Part shown: in pieces, positions 6,977 to 18,642 of the stretch | Numbering within the stretch: the stretch's first letter is position 1 | How the letters are laid out: the number at the start of each line of letters is the position of its first letter | Assembly: GCF_000264905.1 (NCBI RefSeq) | Contig: NW_006763132.1 | Span: 534,237 to 598,236 of the forward strand | Length of the DNA: 64,000 nucleotides | Direction of reading: 5' to 3' | Source of the DNA: Stereum hirsutum FP-91666 SS1 | Lineage: Eukaryota; Basidiomycota; Agaricomycetes; Russulales; Stereaceae | Position numbers and translations under genes: made by a program | Notes under the pieces: generated by a model | Databases searched by the model: none | The model's input: only the letters and a program-made list of their open reading frames with translations | Told to the model about the DNA's origin: nothing

Positions 6977-9900
6977 ATGGCGTCGCGTCGTTCCAACAAG
7001 TCACACAAGGTATGTCGCCTTGTCCGATCTTCAATAAGCAACCCGCCGCTTACCCTCCTCTCCATTTCTCCTACCTTAATGTCTAGGTCCCAAATGTCAA
7101 ACTACGACCAGCAGCGCCACAGCCATATCATCGCGACAACACTCCTCCATCATCTCTAGGCCTCGACCGAAGTTCCTCGCCAGTACCCCTAGATCTCTCC
7201 TCGAGCTTCATTGATCCGTGTCCGAGACCTTTCAAAGGTGTCACGCTGTGTGCGACCGGGGTCGATAAGGTACGCTTGTTGCTTTGAATATTGGACGGGA
7301 ACTGATGTGCTGGACTGGGTTGTCGCATGACTGGGTGGATAGACGACTTTGTTTTCATGTGCAAGCAAGTTGGGAGCGAACACGACGTCGGACTTCACGG
7401 ATAGAGTTACGCATCTTATTGCGATTACTCATGGAGGGGCTAAATACATGGTACGCTCCCTTATTCTCACCTCTCACGTCTCAATTCCCCTACTACGCTC
7501 GTGCTACTACTACGCTCGTGCTACCTTGTCTTTCAACAATCGTGGCCACGAGACTTCTGTCGTCCACGCCAACCCGAAAGTGCCGTGATACTGACAACTT
7601 TATTTCGCTCAGTGTGCCCTGGAACGTAAAATCCCAATCATGCAGCCTTCGTGGGTGCACGATAGTTTCGAGATCTGGCAGCGCGGCGACGATGTCGACT
7701 TTGACGAGGTACGTCTTCCTCACCCCATCATTCTCGCCTTACCTCTCGTTTCCTCCCACTCCTCTTCATCATCTCACAGCCCTTACTCTTTACTGATCTG
7801 TCACGAATCTTCAATATACCTCGAAAACATAACAGAGCATCAACTCCCACCGTCTCCCCATCTTCAACGACCTCACAATCTGCCTCTCCGGCATCTCTTC
7901 CGTCCCCCGCCGTATCGAGATAAACCGCATAGTCCGCGCTCAAGGCGGCGAATACACTAAAGTCCTCGAGCGGCCTGTCGTGGTCACGCACTTGCTTTGT
8001 GGTGGGGATGTTGGTGGTGGGGTTGCGCCGGAAGAAGAGCCGGTGGAGGAGGAGTCGCAGGATATAAGTATTGCGGGGAGGAGCAGTAGGAGTAAATCGA
8101 AGGGCAAGGGGAAAGCTAAGGGTAAGGGTAAGCAAAAGGCTGGAGGGGAGGGTGCAGACGATGGTGAGGAAGGAGATGAAGTGGTAGAGACGGAGAAGAT
8201 GAAGTATGCGCGGAAGTTCAATAAGACGGGGGAGGCGAAGATCATGATGGTCTGGGAGGAGTGGTTCTGGGATTGTTTAGAATTTGGCGGTACGCATCTC
8301 TTCCTCCCCTTCCTCTTCCCGCTTTCTGGCACGCTCCAACCATAGTACTCATATCCCCTCCTCACAGGCCGCTTCCCCGAATCAAACTACCTAGTCCACC
8401 GCCCCCGACCCCCCCGTAAACAACCCCCCACCGCACCCACCGCACCCGCACCCCCCCTCGCAGCCTCCCTCCCTCTCCCTCCTCAACTGCCACCGCCACA
8501 GCAGCAAGCCGATCCAACGACCGACGCCCTCGAACAATTCGATCTCGCGCCTTCCCAGTCACGACGTTCTGCGAACGATGCATACCTCGCTCCGCTTGGC
8601 TCTGCGCTCCTCGGTTCGAGAGGGTTCAGGCATGAGGGAAGGACGGTCATGAGGGTTGATAGTGGTGGCGGTGGTGGGGCGGGAGCGGGGGTAAGAGGAC
8701 TTCCGAGTGAATCTCGGGGTTTGGTGGGTACGAGGTCGACACCGGCGTTAGGTGGTGGTGGTGCTGGTGGTGCTGGTGTTGGCGGTGGGGAGGGAGAGAT
8801 CATAGAAGTAGGAGGCGTAAAAAGCGCCGCCGGTATCGAACTGGCAAACTCGACCAAAACGAGCCAACAGACAGGAAGGTGGGACGCACCGGAGATGAAG
8901 AAGCGGAGTGCGCTACATACGTTCTCTAGGGCGAATTCGTTCGCTCCGGTCGGTTCGTTCGCCGCTGGCGCTCCGTCTGATGAGTTGGGTGGGACTGGTG
9001 TGGTTGCGAGTAGAGCGCCGTTGAGGAAGAGTTTGACGGCGGCGGTTTTGTTTGGGCGGGGGAGGGAGAAGGAGGGATCGGCGGGGCCGTCGAGGCTTAC
9101 GCCTGGGCCTGGTCTTGGTCTCGCTGCCGTTCCTGGTCCAGTATCCGCGGGGGTGTTCAAAGGGAAGAGGTTCCGCGTGAGAGGGGAAGCGAGGAGCGAG
9201 AGAGTGAGAGGGGCGATTGAGGGGGCGGGGGGCGTTTGGGTTGAGGGAAAGCATGATGCCGACGATGAGGATGAGGAGGATGGGGAGGGGAGGTGTGATT
9301 ATGTGGTAGTCAGGCTTGCTAGGTTCGTCCTCGTCTCACTCCATCCACCAACGTTCAGCACGTCGATATTCATTGCTGATCCTGATTTTATTTTCGATGC
9401 TCGCAGTGGAAGCACCCTCTTCCGCGCCGATCCCTCTCCTTCTACCCGTCTCAGATACAGAACCGAATGCTGGCTCGAAGCCTGTCTTGCACAACAGCGC
9501 ATCTGTGAGCCAGAGGAACATATCGCGTATGTGCCTGTGCCTGTACAGGGGCCCTTGAGGGTGCGCAAGCGTCAGAGGCAGGTACGGATCGGAGGATATG
9601 CGCAGGGGGACGTGAGTAATTGGGAAGAAGAGATGGGCGAGGTGGACGAGGGGGTGAGGGCGGTGGTGAAGCTCAGTTCTTCGGGACTGGACGCGGCGGA
9701 GGATTTGTGGCTGAAGAGGCTGGTGAAGGCTTTGGGTAGGTCTTGAGTTCTTTTTTGACTCCGTTATTCTATCACTTGAGAGGGACTGGTGATCGTGTAC
9801 TGATCTGTGGGTTCGATTGTAGGGATAACGCATTCGCCTACGTTTACGAAGCATTGCACGCATCTTTTGTGTCCATCAAGGACGGGGGCTAAGTTCGAGA

Positions 9901-11402
9901 AGGCCGGGGAGTGGGGCGTTCCGATTGTTGATTGGGGGTGGGTCGAGGAGGTGGTGAAGACGGGGATTGTCCCGCTGACGGCACGGGAGAGTATGAGTGT
10001 GGAAAAGGAGGAAAGTAAGGGGAAGGGGAAAGAGAGGGAGAAGGAAAGGAGTATCAAATCGAAGGGCAAGGGAAAGGAGAGGGCTGTCGAAGTGGATGCG
10101 CCGGTGGATACGGATGTGAGGATGATGGATATCACTAATGGTGCGCGTCTTTCTTGGCCAATTTCAAAAATCCAACTAATGACTTGAACTTCATTCATAG
10201 GTCGCAGCTCTTCACCTGCTCTCCACCCACCGACCTCAAGCCCAGTGCCACCGCCACACCTTGACTACCAGGATCACGTCGAACCCGAGCCCGAGTCATT
10301 CTTCGCACATGAGTTCGAACAACAGCAACAAGCACAAGCACAAATATCCCCTGATGACTCTGAATTCTTCAAGCCCAACGGTTTGTTAGGCACCACACCC
10401 ACACCCAATCCCAATCCCAATGCCGTCCCAGCTCTTTCGCCCGTCCCGCAAGCTCCACCTCGAAGTCAGACCCTTCCACCTCTCACGCCTTCCAACCCCC
10501 ACCTCGCACCCGTTGATGATGATGCCGCCGAACCGGAACCGGAACAAGACTACGTCCCCTCCTCGTCCCCTCCCCAAGGCACGCCTCTCGACGTCAGAGT
10601 TCCCTCCTCCGCCACTCCTTCTCCCATGAAGATACCATTGGACAAAGGGAAGGGCAAAGCGACGGAGATCTCGAGAGAAAAGACGAAGGAGCAGATCGGG
10701 GTGTCGACGGAGACGGCGAGGGCGTTGCAGGAGAGTTTGACGAGTTTGTTGGGGAAGAGGTCGGTGGGGAGTATGGAGGATTTGGTGGAGAGTGCGGGAG
10801 GTGTTGCGGGTGAGAGTGTCGGTGTTGGTGTTGGTGCTAATGGTGCTGGTGCAGGCGGGCAAGCTGCAGGGGGGATGAGAGCTGGGAAAAGGCCGAGGCC
10901 GAGGAGTAGAGGGTCAAGGGTATGTTTATTTTTTTCTCCATCGTGCTCGTAGCATAAAACACCCATCACTCATATATTGCTCCCCCAGTCAAGACAAGGT
11001 TCCGCAAACAACGTCTTCGGCAAAGACGCACCGGCCCCACCGCTCGACGACCACTTCGACCTGCACGCCGAATCCTACTCTTTCGACCCCGATATTGCCA
11101 TGGCCGGCAATCCAGAAAACGACGACGACGACGAGTTGAACTTGAAACCGGGACAGGTGTTGGGTGGTGTGATTCCGGTGTCGAGGGCGGCGGGGCGAGG
11201 AGGGGATCATGATGGGAGTGTGACGCTGGTGAGGTATGAGGATCCAGAGCAGAGAGACGAGAGGAAGAAGTTGATGAGTCTTTTGGGGGATCCGGTTAGT
11301 TCGATGGAGGCGAGTGGGAGTGGGGTGGGGAAGGTCAAGGGCGGGAAGACGGTGGATGCGAAGAGGGGGAGGAAAGGTGGGAAGAGGGCGGCTGGGTTTT
11401 GA
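6977..11402 (+). CDS. DPB11: Dpb11/Rad4/TopBP1-like BRCT-repeat replication checkpoint protein
   Basis: Scaffold that binds phosphorylated partners to start DNA replication and activate the S-phase checkpoint kinase (Dpb11 in budding yeast, Rad4/Cut5 in fission yeast). Ten exons: 6977-7009, 7087-7269, 7343-7450, 7613-7708, 7836-8289, 8368-9322, 9407-9735, 9823-10140, 10201-10919, 10989-11402; 1202 aa. BRCT1 (about 55-140) opens with PFKGVTLCATGVDK and ends at PSWVHDSFEIWQRG. BRCT2 (about 143-300) begins HRLPIFNDLTICLSGI and is split by a Lys/Gly-rich insert before WEEWFWDCLEFGGRFP. BRCT3 lies near 557-660 (YRTECWLEACLAQQRICEPE) and BRCT4 near 690-780 (GVPIVDWGWVEEVVKTG). Long low-complexity linkers separate the pairs, and the tail is acidic then Lys/Gly-rich. 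The four-BRCT order matches fungal Dpb11/Rad4. Intron 6 (9323-9406, 84 nt) has no stop and is a multiple of three. Confidence 0.9.
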
Positions 11403-12488
11403 GAGGGGTTGTCTGAATCTGTGTTGGCGGTAAAGCGAGATTTGAATCATGAAGAGAGACTGGGAGGTGGGCAGGTGTTTTTGTTTACTTGTTTGTTTCT
11501 GTGGGGACACGATAACTATGTCAGGAATTTAGAGCATGTACGTTATCTTTTCGCTAAGTATGTCAGGGTTCAGTTATCGATTTGTTACATGGACGGCCAA
11601 GGAAGCACTGATGATACTCTCTTCAAGTTCGACCACTGACGATTTCGATAGTGTGGCGGTGGCACCGACGATGTAGCCAGGGCAGAGCTGGCTCACGCGT
11701 TAGGGCCGAACTTGAAGCTTTTAATTCGATTGTGTTCCTCCTTTTCTTCTGGTCCGCGCTGCTAAGTAGTACCATCGGACCGCTGTATTGCAAGTTGAAG
11801 AGACGGAGGTAGCCGCGCAGCCGTCACATACACCCGCTTTAGAGACTCGGTTACCAGTCTGAGATTCTACGCGTGAAGACGTGTCATACGCTCACGAGCT
11901 GGAGTTGAACCAGCCTATCATCGAAGACATCAAACGAAACGACCCGGCAAAAAACACCTACGGTCGCAGTCGATCTTCTACTCAAGCTATCAGAGGTCTG
12001 CACTGATGCGTCTTCATACACAGATGATATCTAGTACCCCTATTTTCTAACATGCTTAGAAAGGACAGTTCCTTGAGCACGGAAACGGAACGTCTCATCA
12101 TCCTCTGAGTTAGTGGCATCACACCAGCATGTCTGAATACATTTTGCGCTGCTGCGGAAATATACCAGGCACTTCGAAGATAGACTCTGTGCACTGACTC
12201 TGGTCAAATGAAGCAAATTCGATGTTTCGACTATCGATGACTTGCTCTGTCCTCGCGGCCTGAGTGGCTCGACTAGTACTCATTGCGAGCTTTGTTTGTG
12301 CGTGATCGTTTGCGACGGGAAAAAATCGACCTTGCATCGACGGGCGAGTATCATGACAAGAGACAAGGCTTTGTATTCAGATCAGTGAGATTCCCAATTG
12401 GTTCCTGCCTGCGGTCAACACTGATATCGTCATTGTGCAAACAGTAGGTATGGATTGTTCCAATCATGTTTGGTATTACGGACCATCA
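11403..12488. other. Intergenic region between BRCT and F-box genes
   Basis: Holds the 3' flanks of two convergent genes and, at 11891-11996, a decayed tRNA-like element on the minus strand. No other supported gene. Confidence 0.6.
11891..11996 (-). pseudogene. Decayed tRNA-Tyr-like element
   Basis: On the minus strand a GATAGCTTGAG A-box region and a GGTTCAACTCC B-box region are spaced as in the array units. T stem GCTGG/CCAGC is intact, but the acceptor CCTCTGA/TCGTGAG has several mismatches. Same family as the array, dispersed and eroded. Confidence 0.5.
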
Positions 12489-13859
12489 TCAATCCCAATC
12501 GTGGTTATGCATACGAACTCCGTAGAGATAATGGCCCACCCTCGTACCCTCTTCGTCGTCTTCATTGAAACGGTATTCAACCCCCCTTGATAAGCAAACG
12601 TCCTCCAGCACTCCAACGCTCACATCAAACTCTGGCATATGTTTCCCATAATTTCCAGCAATTACATTTAACTGCCTCAAGCGTGGCAACGACCCTTCCG
12701 ACCGAAGCACTTGGAGGAGTACCGCCGCTTCATCGTACCATAATCCATACGTCAGCTTCTCCAGTGCTCGATATCCAGTTATGAAGTCGATAGGCGGTAT
12801 GTGTATCGAGGTCGTCCTGGCGAGCCTCAATGCTCCCATCTCTGGGGGAAGCACCTCGCTCATTGACTCCTCTGACCACATCCAAGTTGAACCGACGTTG
12901 CTCTGCCCATCAAGATCATCGTCGACCTTGTAGACCACTCGCAACTCTGTAAGGGAGTACGACCATCGTCCCAACGCGCTTCGTAGAGAGCTCGCCGTGA
13001 ACGCCTCATCAGGCTGACCAGCGAGAACGAAGAGGCTCTCCAGGTTTGGGGCGATTATTGACAGAGCGATGATATGAATGTCTTGGAGGTACTGACAGCG
13101 GAAGCTAAGCTGTCGGAGTCGCGGGCAGGCGTTGGTCCTGATGGACAGGGCTGGAGGAGGTTTCAGGCCAGCAAAGTGATCCGATTCACCTAAAACTTCT
13201 TCGGTAAAGACACTGTCTGTGAATATTTCGTGATCTTCATCTTCCCCTGCGCAAGTGATTCCCTCCCAGATTTCCGCCTTGCCAATCGCCTCGTCTTCAA
13301 TCAACACGGCTTCTATGTTGGGCCACAATTGAGGCATGTTCAAGAAGTCCTCCATTCCCGCGAGAGAGTAGCCCGTTTTGTGCGAAAGTCGCACACTTTT
13401 CAACTCCGCCTTCCCCCTCATTGCTTCCACCAGTCCCTCTAGGCTGTTTCCTCGCGAGTCACTGGCGCTGACCCAACCCGAGAGGTCCAACACCTCTACT
13501 CCACCACAACGCCTGATCACTTCTGACAGCTGTTCCGTTTCGACGGTGTTACACCAAGGCGAAGTAAAGTGAAGCTCTCGGACGATGGACGCGAGATATG
13601 GGTTGTTCTGAACGGCGTGGAGAAACGTGGTCGCTTTGAAATATAGGCGTAGGAGACCATGTTTGCTACTGGGGGAGAGGTAGACGCTCTTATAGAGTTC
13701 GTGCGTGGCGACGGCGTGCAGAGACTTGCACACGAGCGAGAGACGAGGAAGGACTGGGTTCGGGTGGGATGCGGATGGACGAAAGTCCTCGCACATAGAG
13801 ATAATATAGAGTAAAGTTTCGTTTGGGAGGGAGTCCATGCTAGGCCTTGCAGTGGTCAT
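12489..13859 (-). CDS. F-box protein with leucine-rich C-terminal part
   Basis: Single-exon 456-residue protein. Residues 9-60 form an F-box (SLPNETLLYIISMCEDF, then LPRLSLVCKSLHAVATHELY), the segment that binds Skp1 in SCF ubiquitin ligases. The rest shows irregular Leu-rich repeats such as GGVEVLDLSG and CPRLRQLSFRCQYLQDI, which resemble the degenerate LRRs that pick substrates in Agaricomycete F-box families. An acidic patch (EDDEEG) precedes the C-terminus. The ATG at 13857-13859 is the first in frame. The substrate cannot be predicted; such genes are highly expanded in mushrooms. Confidence 0.85.
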   Translation of the reverse strand: MTTARPSMDSLPNETLLYIISMCEDFRPSASHPNPVLPRLSLVCKSLHAVATHELYKSVYLSPSSKHGLLRLYFKATTFLHAVQNNPYLASIVRELHFTSPWCNTVETEQLSEVIRRCGGVEVLDLSGWVSASDSRGNSLEGLVEAMRGKAELKSVRLSHKTGYSLAGMEDFLNMPQLWPNIEAVLIEDEAIGKAEIWEGITCAGEDEDHEIFTDSVFTEEVLGESDHFAGLKPPPALSIRTNACPRLRQLSFRCQYLQDIHIIALSIIAPNLESLFVLAGQPDEAFTASSLRSALGRWSYSLTELRVVYKVDDDLDGQSNVGSTWMWSEESMSEVLPPEMGALRLARTTSIHIPPIDFITGYRALEKLTYGLWYDEAAVLLQVLRSEGSLPRLRQLNVIAGNYGKHMPEFDVSVGVLEDVCLSRGVEYRFNEDDEEGTRVGHYLYGVRMHNHDWD

Positions 13860-14676
13860 GATACTGTGTGATTAGATATACGTCAGCCAAGCGCTCTGTC
13901 TTCATTCCTGAAAAATCGTGAGCAGACATAGACTGTACATCGTCGGTGCATACGCATGTCAATGGCTATGGGTGACTGTCCTAGATCGTCATCATTGCCC
14001 AGCTCGCAAGGGGCGATGTTTCTATCGATAGGATAGCAACACGTATCTCGAGTAATCTTTTACTCCACAACGTCGCAGAGAATGTTAACACACGATTCCC
14101 ATGAACGGCAATGCACACCATTCGAAAGCGGCGTTGGAAGATAGAGATCTGCGTCGATGGAGCAGTGACACTCAATAGCGGTGATTCGCGTGAAAAGAAG
14201 GGAAATTTCTGCATCACTTCATCTTGGACTGACTCGTAGTGGTCGTATTTTACTTGTTGTGTGACTGTCGATGCACGAGCAGCCAGGTTGGAGACCACAA
14301 CGGTGTCCAGACCCCAGCAGACGACCAGTGCCAGAGATCCTCAGTCAAGAGGGCAGAATCTATGGAATCACCTTGTGAAGAGATTAGTGTCCTGGACGAG
14401 TCTGTGAAAGATGGAAATGAGATCGCTTATATCAGCCTGAGGCTCTGAGCAGAAGTGATCCCACGAAGCGCCACACTTTCTGAGAGAGTTCAATCTCCGA
14501 TGAAACATTCGGTGCAGGATAACTTGAATTTCTTTTTCTCTCACTCAGCTCGCCCCCATTTCTCAGCGCTAACTTCCGTAGAAAGACATTCATCATATGA
14601 GTATTACAAATTCATAGCCCAGATCGTAAATCCCTCGCCAATTGCAAGGATGATCATCATCAAACGGTCGACCGTC
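13860..14676. other. Intergenic stretch
   Basis: Upstream of the F-box gene and downstream of the small secreted protein. Open frames here are short and resemble nothing known. Confidence 0.5.
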
Positions 14677-15203
14677 TCAGCGGAAGCACCATCCGTTCTC
14701 CATGCCAGCACTCGCCATCTGGGCTTTGCTGAGGCAGACCCGAGTCCCACCGCTCTCGCAGTAGTAGGCGTCACCGGAGAAATTAATCTTGCAATTATGC
14801 GACGACGTGCGAAACTTTGAGCGCGTGGGGTCACACCTTATAAGTAGTTTGCAATATTAGAGAGGCTCAGTATCCGTTGCGAGGTGGAATAGATAGCAGT
14901 GTTTAGCATACCCTTTCTTCACGAAATCATTATTGAGCCCGTCTACCTTGCAGTTGATCGCCTGAACCTAAAAATGCACGAGTGAAAAGTCACTTAGAAA
15001 ACGTCTATGAGTAGATGCGAATGAAGAAAACGTACGAAGACGTCGTCCTCCAATGCCTTCTCTTGTGTCAAGAGCTGTCCCTTGGCGAGTTTGTCAGAGT
15101 CCGTGCAGCCTGACCTGCTGTCGAGCTCAGTATGGGACGATGCGGAGGCGATGGTGAAGAAGAGGAGCGCTGCACAGAGGTAGATAGGTTTGAGTGCGAA
15201 CAT
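14677..15203 (-). CDS. Putative small secreted cysteine-containing protein
   Basis: Exon 1 (15036-15203) encodes 56 residues starting MFALKPIYLCAALLFF, a clear secretion signal with likely cleavage after ASA or ASS. It ends at a GTACGT donor. Exon 2 probably starts at 14967 (VQAINCKVDGLNNDF) and ends near 14912 at a GTATGC donor. A further in-frame, Cys-bearing stretch (GDAYYC, TRVCLSKAQM, ENGWCFR, stop 14677-14679) looks like the last exon. Its acceptor could not be fixed in phase with exon 2. Counting all parts gives an even, disulfide-friendly number of Cys. Family unknown. The N-terminal exon is well supported; the downstream splicing is tentative. Confidence 0.45.
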
Positions 15204-15828
15204 GATTGCCTGGGTGGATGGAGCGGGCAGTAGTAGACGCGGTATCGCACCTGTATATAAGAATTTCGTTGGCCAACGATAGTAATAGCAACGTACAAAG
15301 GTGAGCCACATTATTCCGTTCTGCGAACCGAAGTAAATAGCGTCAAGTTCCTTCCCGGCAATGTAAGAAAGAGGAAAATGAATATTGGATGAAGCACAAG
15401 CGAACAGTGACCAGTTGTCATTGAACATTTCGGATGAAAGCTTACATATGAGTAGAGTGTATCAGACCGTACGGATTGCGGCTCTATGAACGCACTGAAC
15501 CAGTCTTATAAGCGAGGAGTGTATACTGAAGATGCTCCGAGGCGCAATCTGAGTGCGCCGTGATAAATGATTATGAGCCAGCAGGATATGCTCGGAGGAG
15601 CTTCAGTGCATCTTCTTAGGCATGTTCTCAGCGCCCCAGAGTCGGCCCGAGCGGTGTGCCAGCCTCATATATAGTCAAGCTTATTATCACTCGGACCCTC
15701 TCGCTCCTCATTCAGAACCTAACAACAACAACCACACAAGTTGAAAGAATACAGTGAAGACACCGTACGTACCGTTCCAAATCTTCAGTCATAGGCTCAG
15801 AGTTGACACACTCAGTGTACCGCAGACG
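15204..15828. promoter_or_regulatory. Divergent intergenic region
   Basis: Lies between the secreted-protein gene (minus) and the small hypothetical gene (plus). A CATATATAG element near 15666 is a possible TATA box about 160 bp upstream of the plus-strand ATG. Nothing else was recognised. Confidence 0.35.
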
Positions 15829-16224
15829 ATGACAACTGAGATCACAACCCCAAGCTCTAGGAGCGCGCAATGGCCGTTCAATGTCGCCAGCTCTACTGGT
15901 GCTGAAAATTCAACTCTCCTACACGCTCTTCTCGCTGCAGAGAGAATCGACGAGCTCTCCGACGCCGAGAATCACACCGCCGTCGAGCGTTATCTCAATT
16001 CAGAGGGCAAGGTGGATGAACGGGGAAGAACGACCGCAGGAGTGATGTTTTGGTTGTACCCGACAGGTCTGAAGGGTCCGTACCACGTCACGGATGAGGG
16101 GAAGACGGAGCAACACGGGACTCTGATTACCGTGGAGAGCGGCGTGCTCGTTGAAGAAACGATGAGGAAGCTGAAGGAGGTAAAGGTGGACGGAATTGCG
16201 CATGAGCATATCGGCGTCGCTTGA
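15829..16224 (+). CDS. Small hypothetical protein
   Basis: Single-exon frame of 131 residues starting at the ATG at 15829, chosen because the upstream extension begins with GTG. No signal peptide or membrane segment. The middle is charged and Glu-rich, and a Gly-Tyr-Pro segment (YPTGLKGPYHVTDEGKTEQH) precedes a Lys/Val/Glu tail. I recognise no family. Codon usage resembles the neighbouring genes, and a possible TATA box lies upstream, so it is plausibly expressed. Confidence 0.5.
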   Translation: MTTEITTPSSRSAQWPFNVASSTGAENSTLLHALLAAERIDELSDAENHTAVERYLNSEGKVDERGRTTAGVMFWLYPTGLKGPYHVTDEGKTEQHGTLITVESGVLVEETMRKLKEVKVDGIAHEHIGVA

Positions 16225-16698
16225 CCAAATTACTCGTCGTGCTTTTCGATGCATCAACAAGTGGAGTAGTCTTTAGGTGGCATTGTAGGAATTAACGAAC
16301 GTAGTGGCATATGCATACCACACACGGAGACCGACACTCTACATTTCCTATGGTACAGTTGATGCACATAGCCTGGTGGAATGAGATTTTTTCCAGAGTC
16401 TCTGGAGAGGAGGACCAAACACCGAATGGAGGGCAGTGAAGTCAAACCTGGAAGGTACATCAGCTACCTATGTGAGGCTCTCCAGACTTGATCTCAGCTC
16501 CTGATACGACACGGCCAGTCCGCTTTCTAGACCACATCTAGCAAAGGCAATTATGGAAGCTCAATGATGGTCGAGCATCGTCAGTGGGTCTAGTAGCATC
16601 ATGTCGATGCGCTGTCACTCCAAACCAACGACATCAGACTCGTGAGGCTTGCCAGAGGCTTCCACTCGACTTCACTCAGAACCCCAGCCTCCCACGAT

Positions 16699-16808
16699 AT
16701 TCTGATAGCTTAACGGTAGAGTTCCAGGTCGAGATTTAAGCTACCATATTCAGATAAACAAAATTTGCCTGGAGGTGCTGCCAGTGGTTCGAGTACAGCG
16801 AGGCGGAG
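16699..16808 (+). pseudogene. Decayed tRNA-Tyr-like element with loop insert
   Basis: A box GATAGCTTAACGGTAGAG and B box GGTTCGAGTAC at tRNA spacing. The anticodon stem TCCAGG/CCTGGA is still perfectly paired around a roughly 35-nt loop, while acceptor and T stems are eroded. Same type as the array units with inserts. Confidence 0.45.
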
Positions 16809-16999
16809 GGCGTGCCTTGCAGCTGTTGAATTTACTTGTAGTGACCGTGACGTTCGTTGGTCCTCTTCCGGCAAGCACCCGGTGCGAGCGAGTATGGGGG
16901 AAAGGTTGTTATTTGGCTGTTAAGCTAGACGTTCTTTCCTCACCGCAGTATTCTAGGAATCGGATTCCGAGTCTGCTGTCCTGGCCATGGTGGTTAGGT

Positions 17000-17420
17000 G
17001 TCACAGTGCCACAGTCACGAACGCGTTGGATCACGCCGAGACGCGTCATGTGACTGTGACCGTCGCGTCTTCGCCGCCGGCAACTAGAAGCAGTCGCGAC
17101 TCGCTGATCCTTCCAGTTTCCTTCTTTCTCTCTTTCCTCTTCTCTCTTCTCCCCCTTCGTCGCAGTACATCTCATGTCTGACTCCGGGCTCAGAGTGTTT
17201 TCTGAATTTTTTTCTCATCAACGCAAGCAGAGTCGTTTGATGAACCAACCGAGGACGTGCTGTGGATTATTTCGCTCAAGCCTTCAGGCGTAGTCTTCAA
17301 AGCGGTGAGATTTTTTCCATGTCTGCCGTGCGAGCGATATTACGTGCCTCTAGTCCGTTCATCGGCTTTCCTATCATACCAGACTCCATCATATGTGAGC
17401 ACGATCTTCGAACCCTGTAT
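17000..17420 (+). repeat. Dispersed repeat, left copy (inverted partner at 58815-59264)
   Basis: Begins with a GTCAC/ACGCG-rich stretch (CACAGTGCCACAGTCACGAA) and runs through shared blocks such as GTGACTGTGACCGTCGCGTC, GTTTGATGAACCAACCG-like and CTTCGAACCCTG. The same blocks occur in the same order on the minus strand from 59264 down to 58815. Identity falls along its length, so this is an old duplication. Confidence 0.7.
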
Positions 17421-18526
17421 CAATGTCTCTGAGTTCTCTGTACGAGCGGTGGAGGACGACATTGTACCAAGTACTGTCTGGCATCCAAAACAGACGCATA
17501 TATGCTACTCAGAGCGTATACAGGGATATATGTCAGACAAGTATAATACGTGTGCCCTCGATGCATATATGCACTCTAGACTTGATTATTCTTGGGCGAG
17601 TCTCGGGGAAGTGCTCCTGTCTACTGTTTTCCGATAATGTCGTATATTACGCACCCTCAGACTTTGAAGTCTATTCTGATCAGCGCATCCTAAGATGCAC
17701 TGATACTCCTTGGCATGTCTTCGCAGCCTGGGCCATGACTGCATTTGAACTTCACCGCAAAAGACAGCCTGCCTAACCCATCCAGACAATGTGAACAGGC
17801 TCCAATATATGTTGTGCTTTTCCCTTGAGCTCCTCTATGCTTGTATGCGGCCCGTAGGTTCTTGTGCAGGTACATCCTGTTGGTCAGTGCTAGGTTAATG
17901 CTTTGCGTGGCGCCGCTGTGGTCACTCGGGGTCCTCGGATTGATACAATAGCAGATCTTAGATTAGGTTCCACGACCCTCGCACGAATTCCGTTGCGTCA
18001 TCCATTTCCGTCCACTTTCGCCACTTCGCCACATCTCACGGCCTCGACGCCCCGTCGAAACCACATTCCAGGCATCCCGTCGAACCGAAAACGAACGCAG
18101 ACCTTCCCCATCGATTCTAGGACTTCATATAAATGTTCGCCTGGAAGCCCAGCAACCCGCCCCAGATCAAAATTGTACGAAATTCGATGCAGATGGTAAA
18201 GGAGTCAGCAGATCAGCGGGCGTCAGCAGACGCTATGCGCCGAAAGCGTCGATAAATTTCCGAATCCTTTCCCTGTGCAGCTGACTCTGCGTGCCTCTAA
18301 TTTTGAGGACGCTCGAGCCCAATTGGTTTGCGAAGTGGTACAAAACCGCGCGGGCGTCGAGCGACGAGCGAGCAATTGCTGCCCGTTTGGTTCTTCCTGT
18401 CCCTCGTCGACTGTCTGTCTCTCCGTGTGCCTCTTCGTTTTCTCGAGACTCGGACTTGTCGACACGGCATCGGTACGCTATATTTACCCACAGTCCGTTG
18501 CTGAAGCGAGGCTGACGTAGATCGGG

Positions 18527-18533
18527 TATATAA
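18527..18533 (+). promoter_or_regulatory. Probable TATA box of the beta-glucosidase gene
   Basis: TATATAA inside GGGTATATAAGA, 110 bp upstream of the ATG at 18643, a normal distance for a fungal TATA element with a leader of 50-80 nt. Confidence 0.55.
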
Positions 18534-18642
18534 GACCTACGGACGCGTCTGACTTGCTCGACGGTCTCCGCCGAACGAACCCACCTTCGTTTCGTTTCAA
18601 GGACACACCATCCACGCTCGTTCATCCCTCAGAGCATCAATC

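Larger units (their letters stand above)
16225..18642. other. 2.4-kb region without supported protein gene
   Basis: Contains a decayed tRNA-like element (16699-16808), the left copy of a long inverted repeat (17000-17420) and the promoter of the beta-glucosidase at its right end. The open frames in it show no family resemblance. Confidence 0.55.

Noticed and set aside
8649..9746. Treating the long open frame as a separate intronless gene
   Set aside because: It is exons 6-7 of the BRCT gene: the frame continues from exon 5 and the BRCT pattern spans the joins.
13981..14298. 105-codon minus-strand frame between the F-box and secreted-protein genes
   Set aside because: No recognisable domain, no splice partners found and no supporting context.
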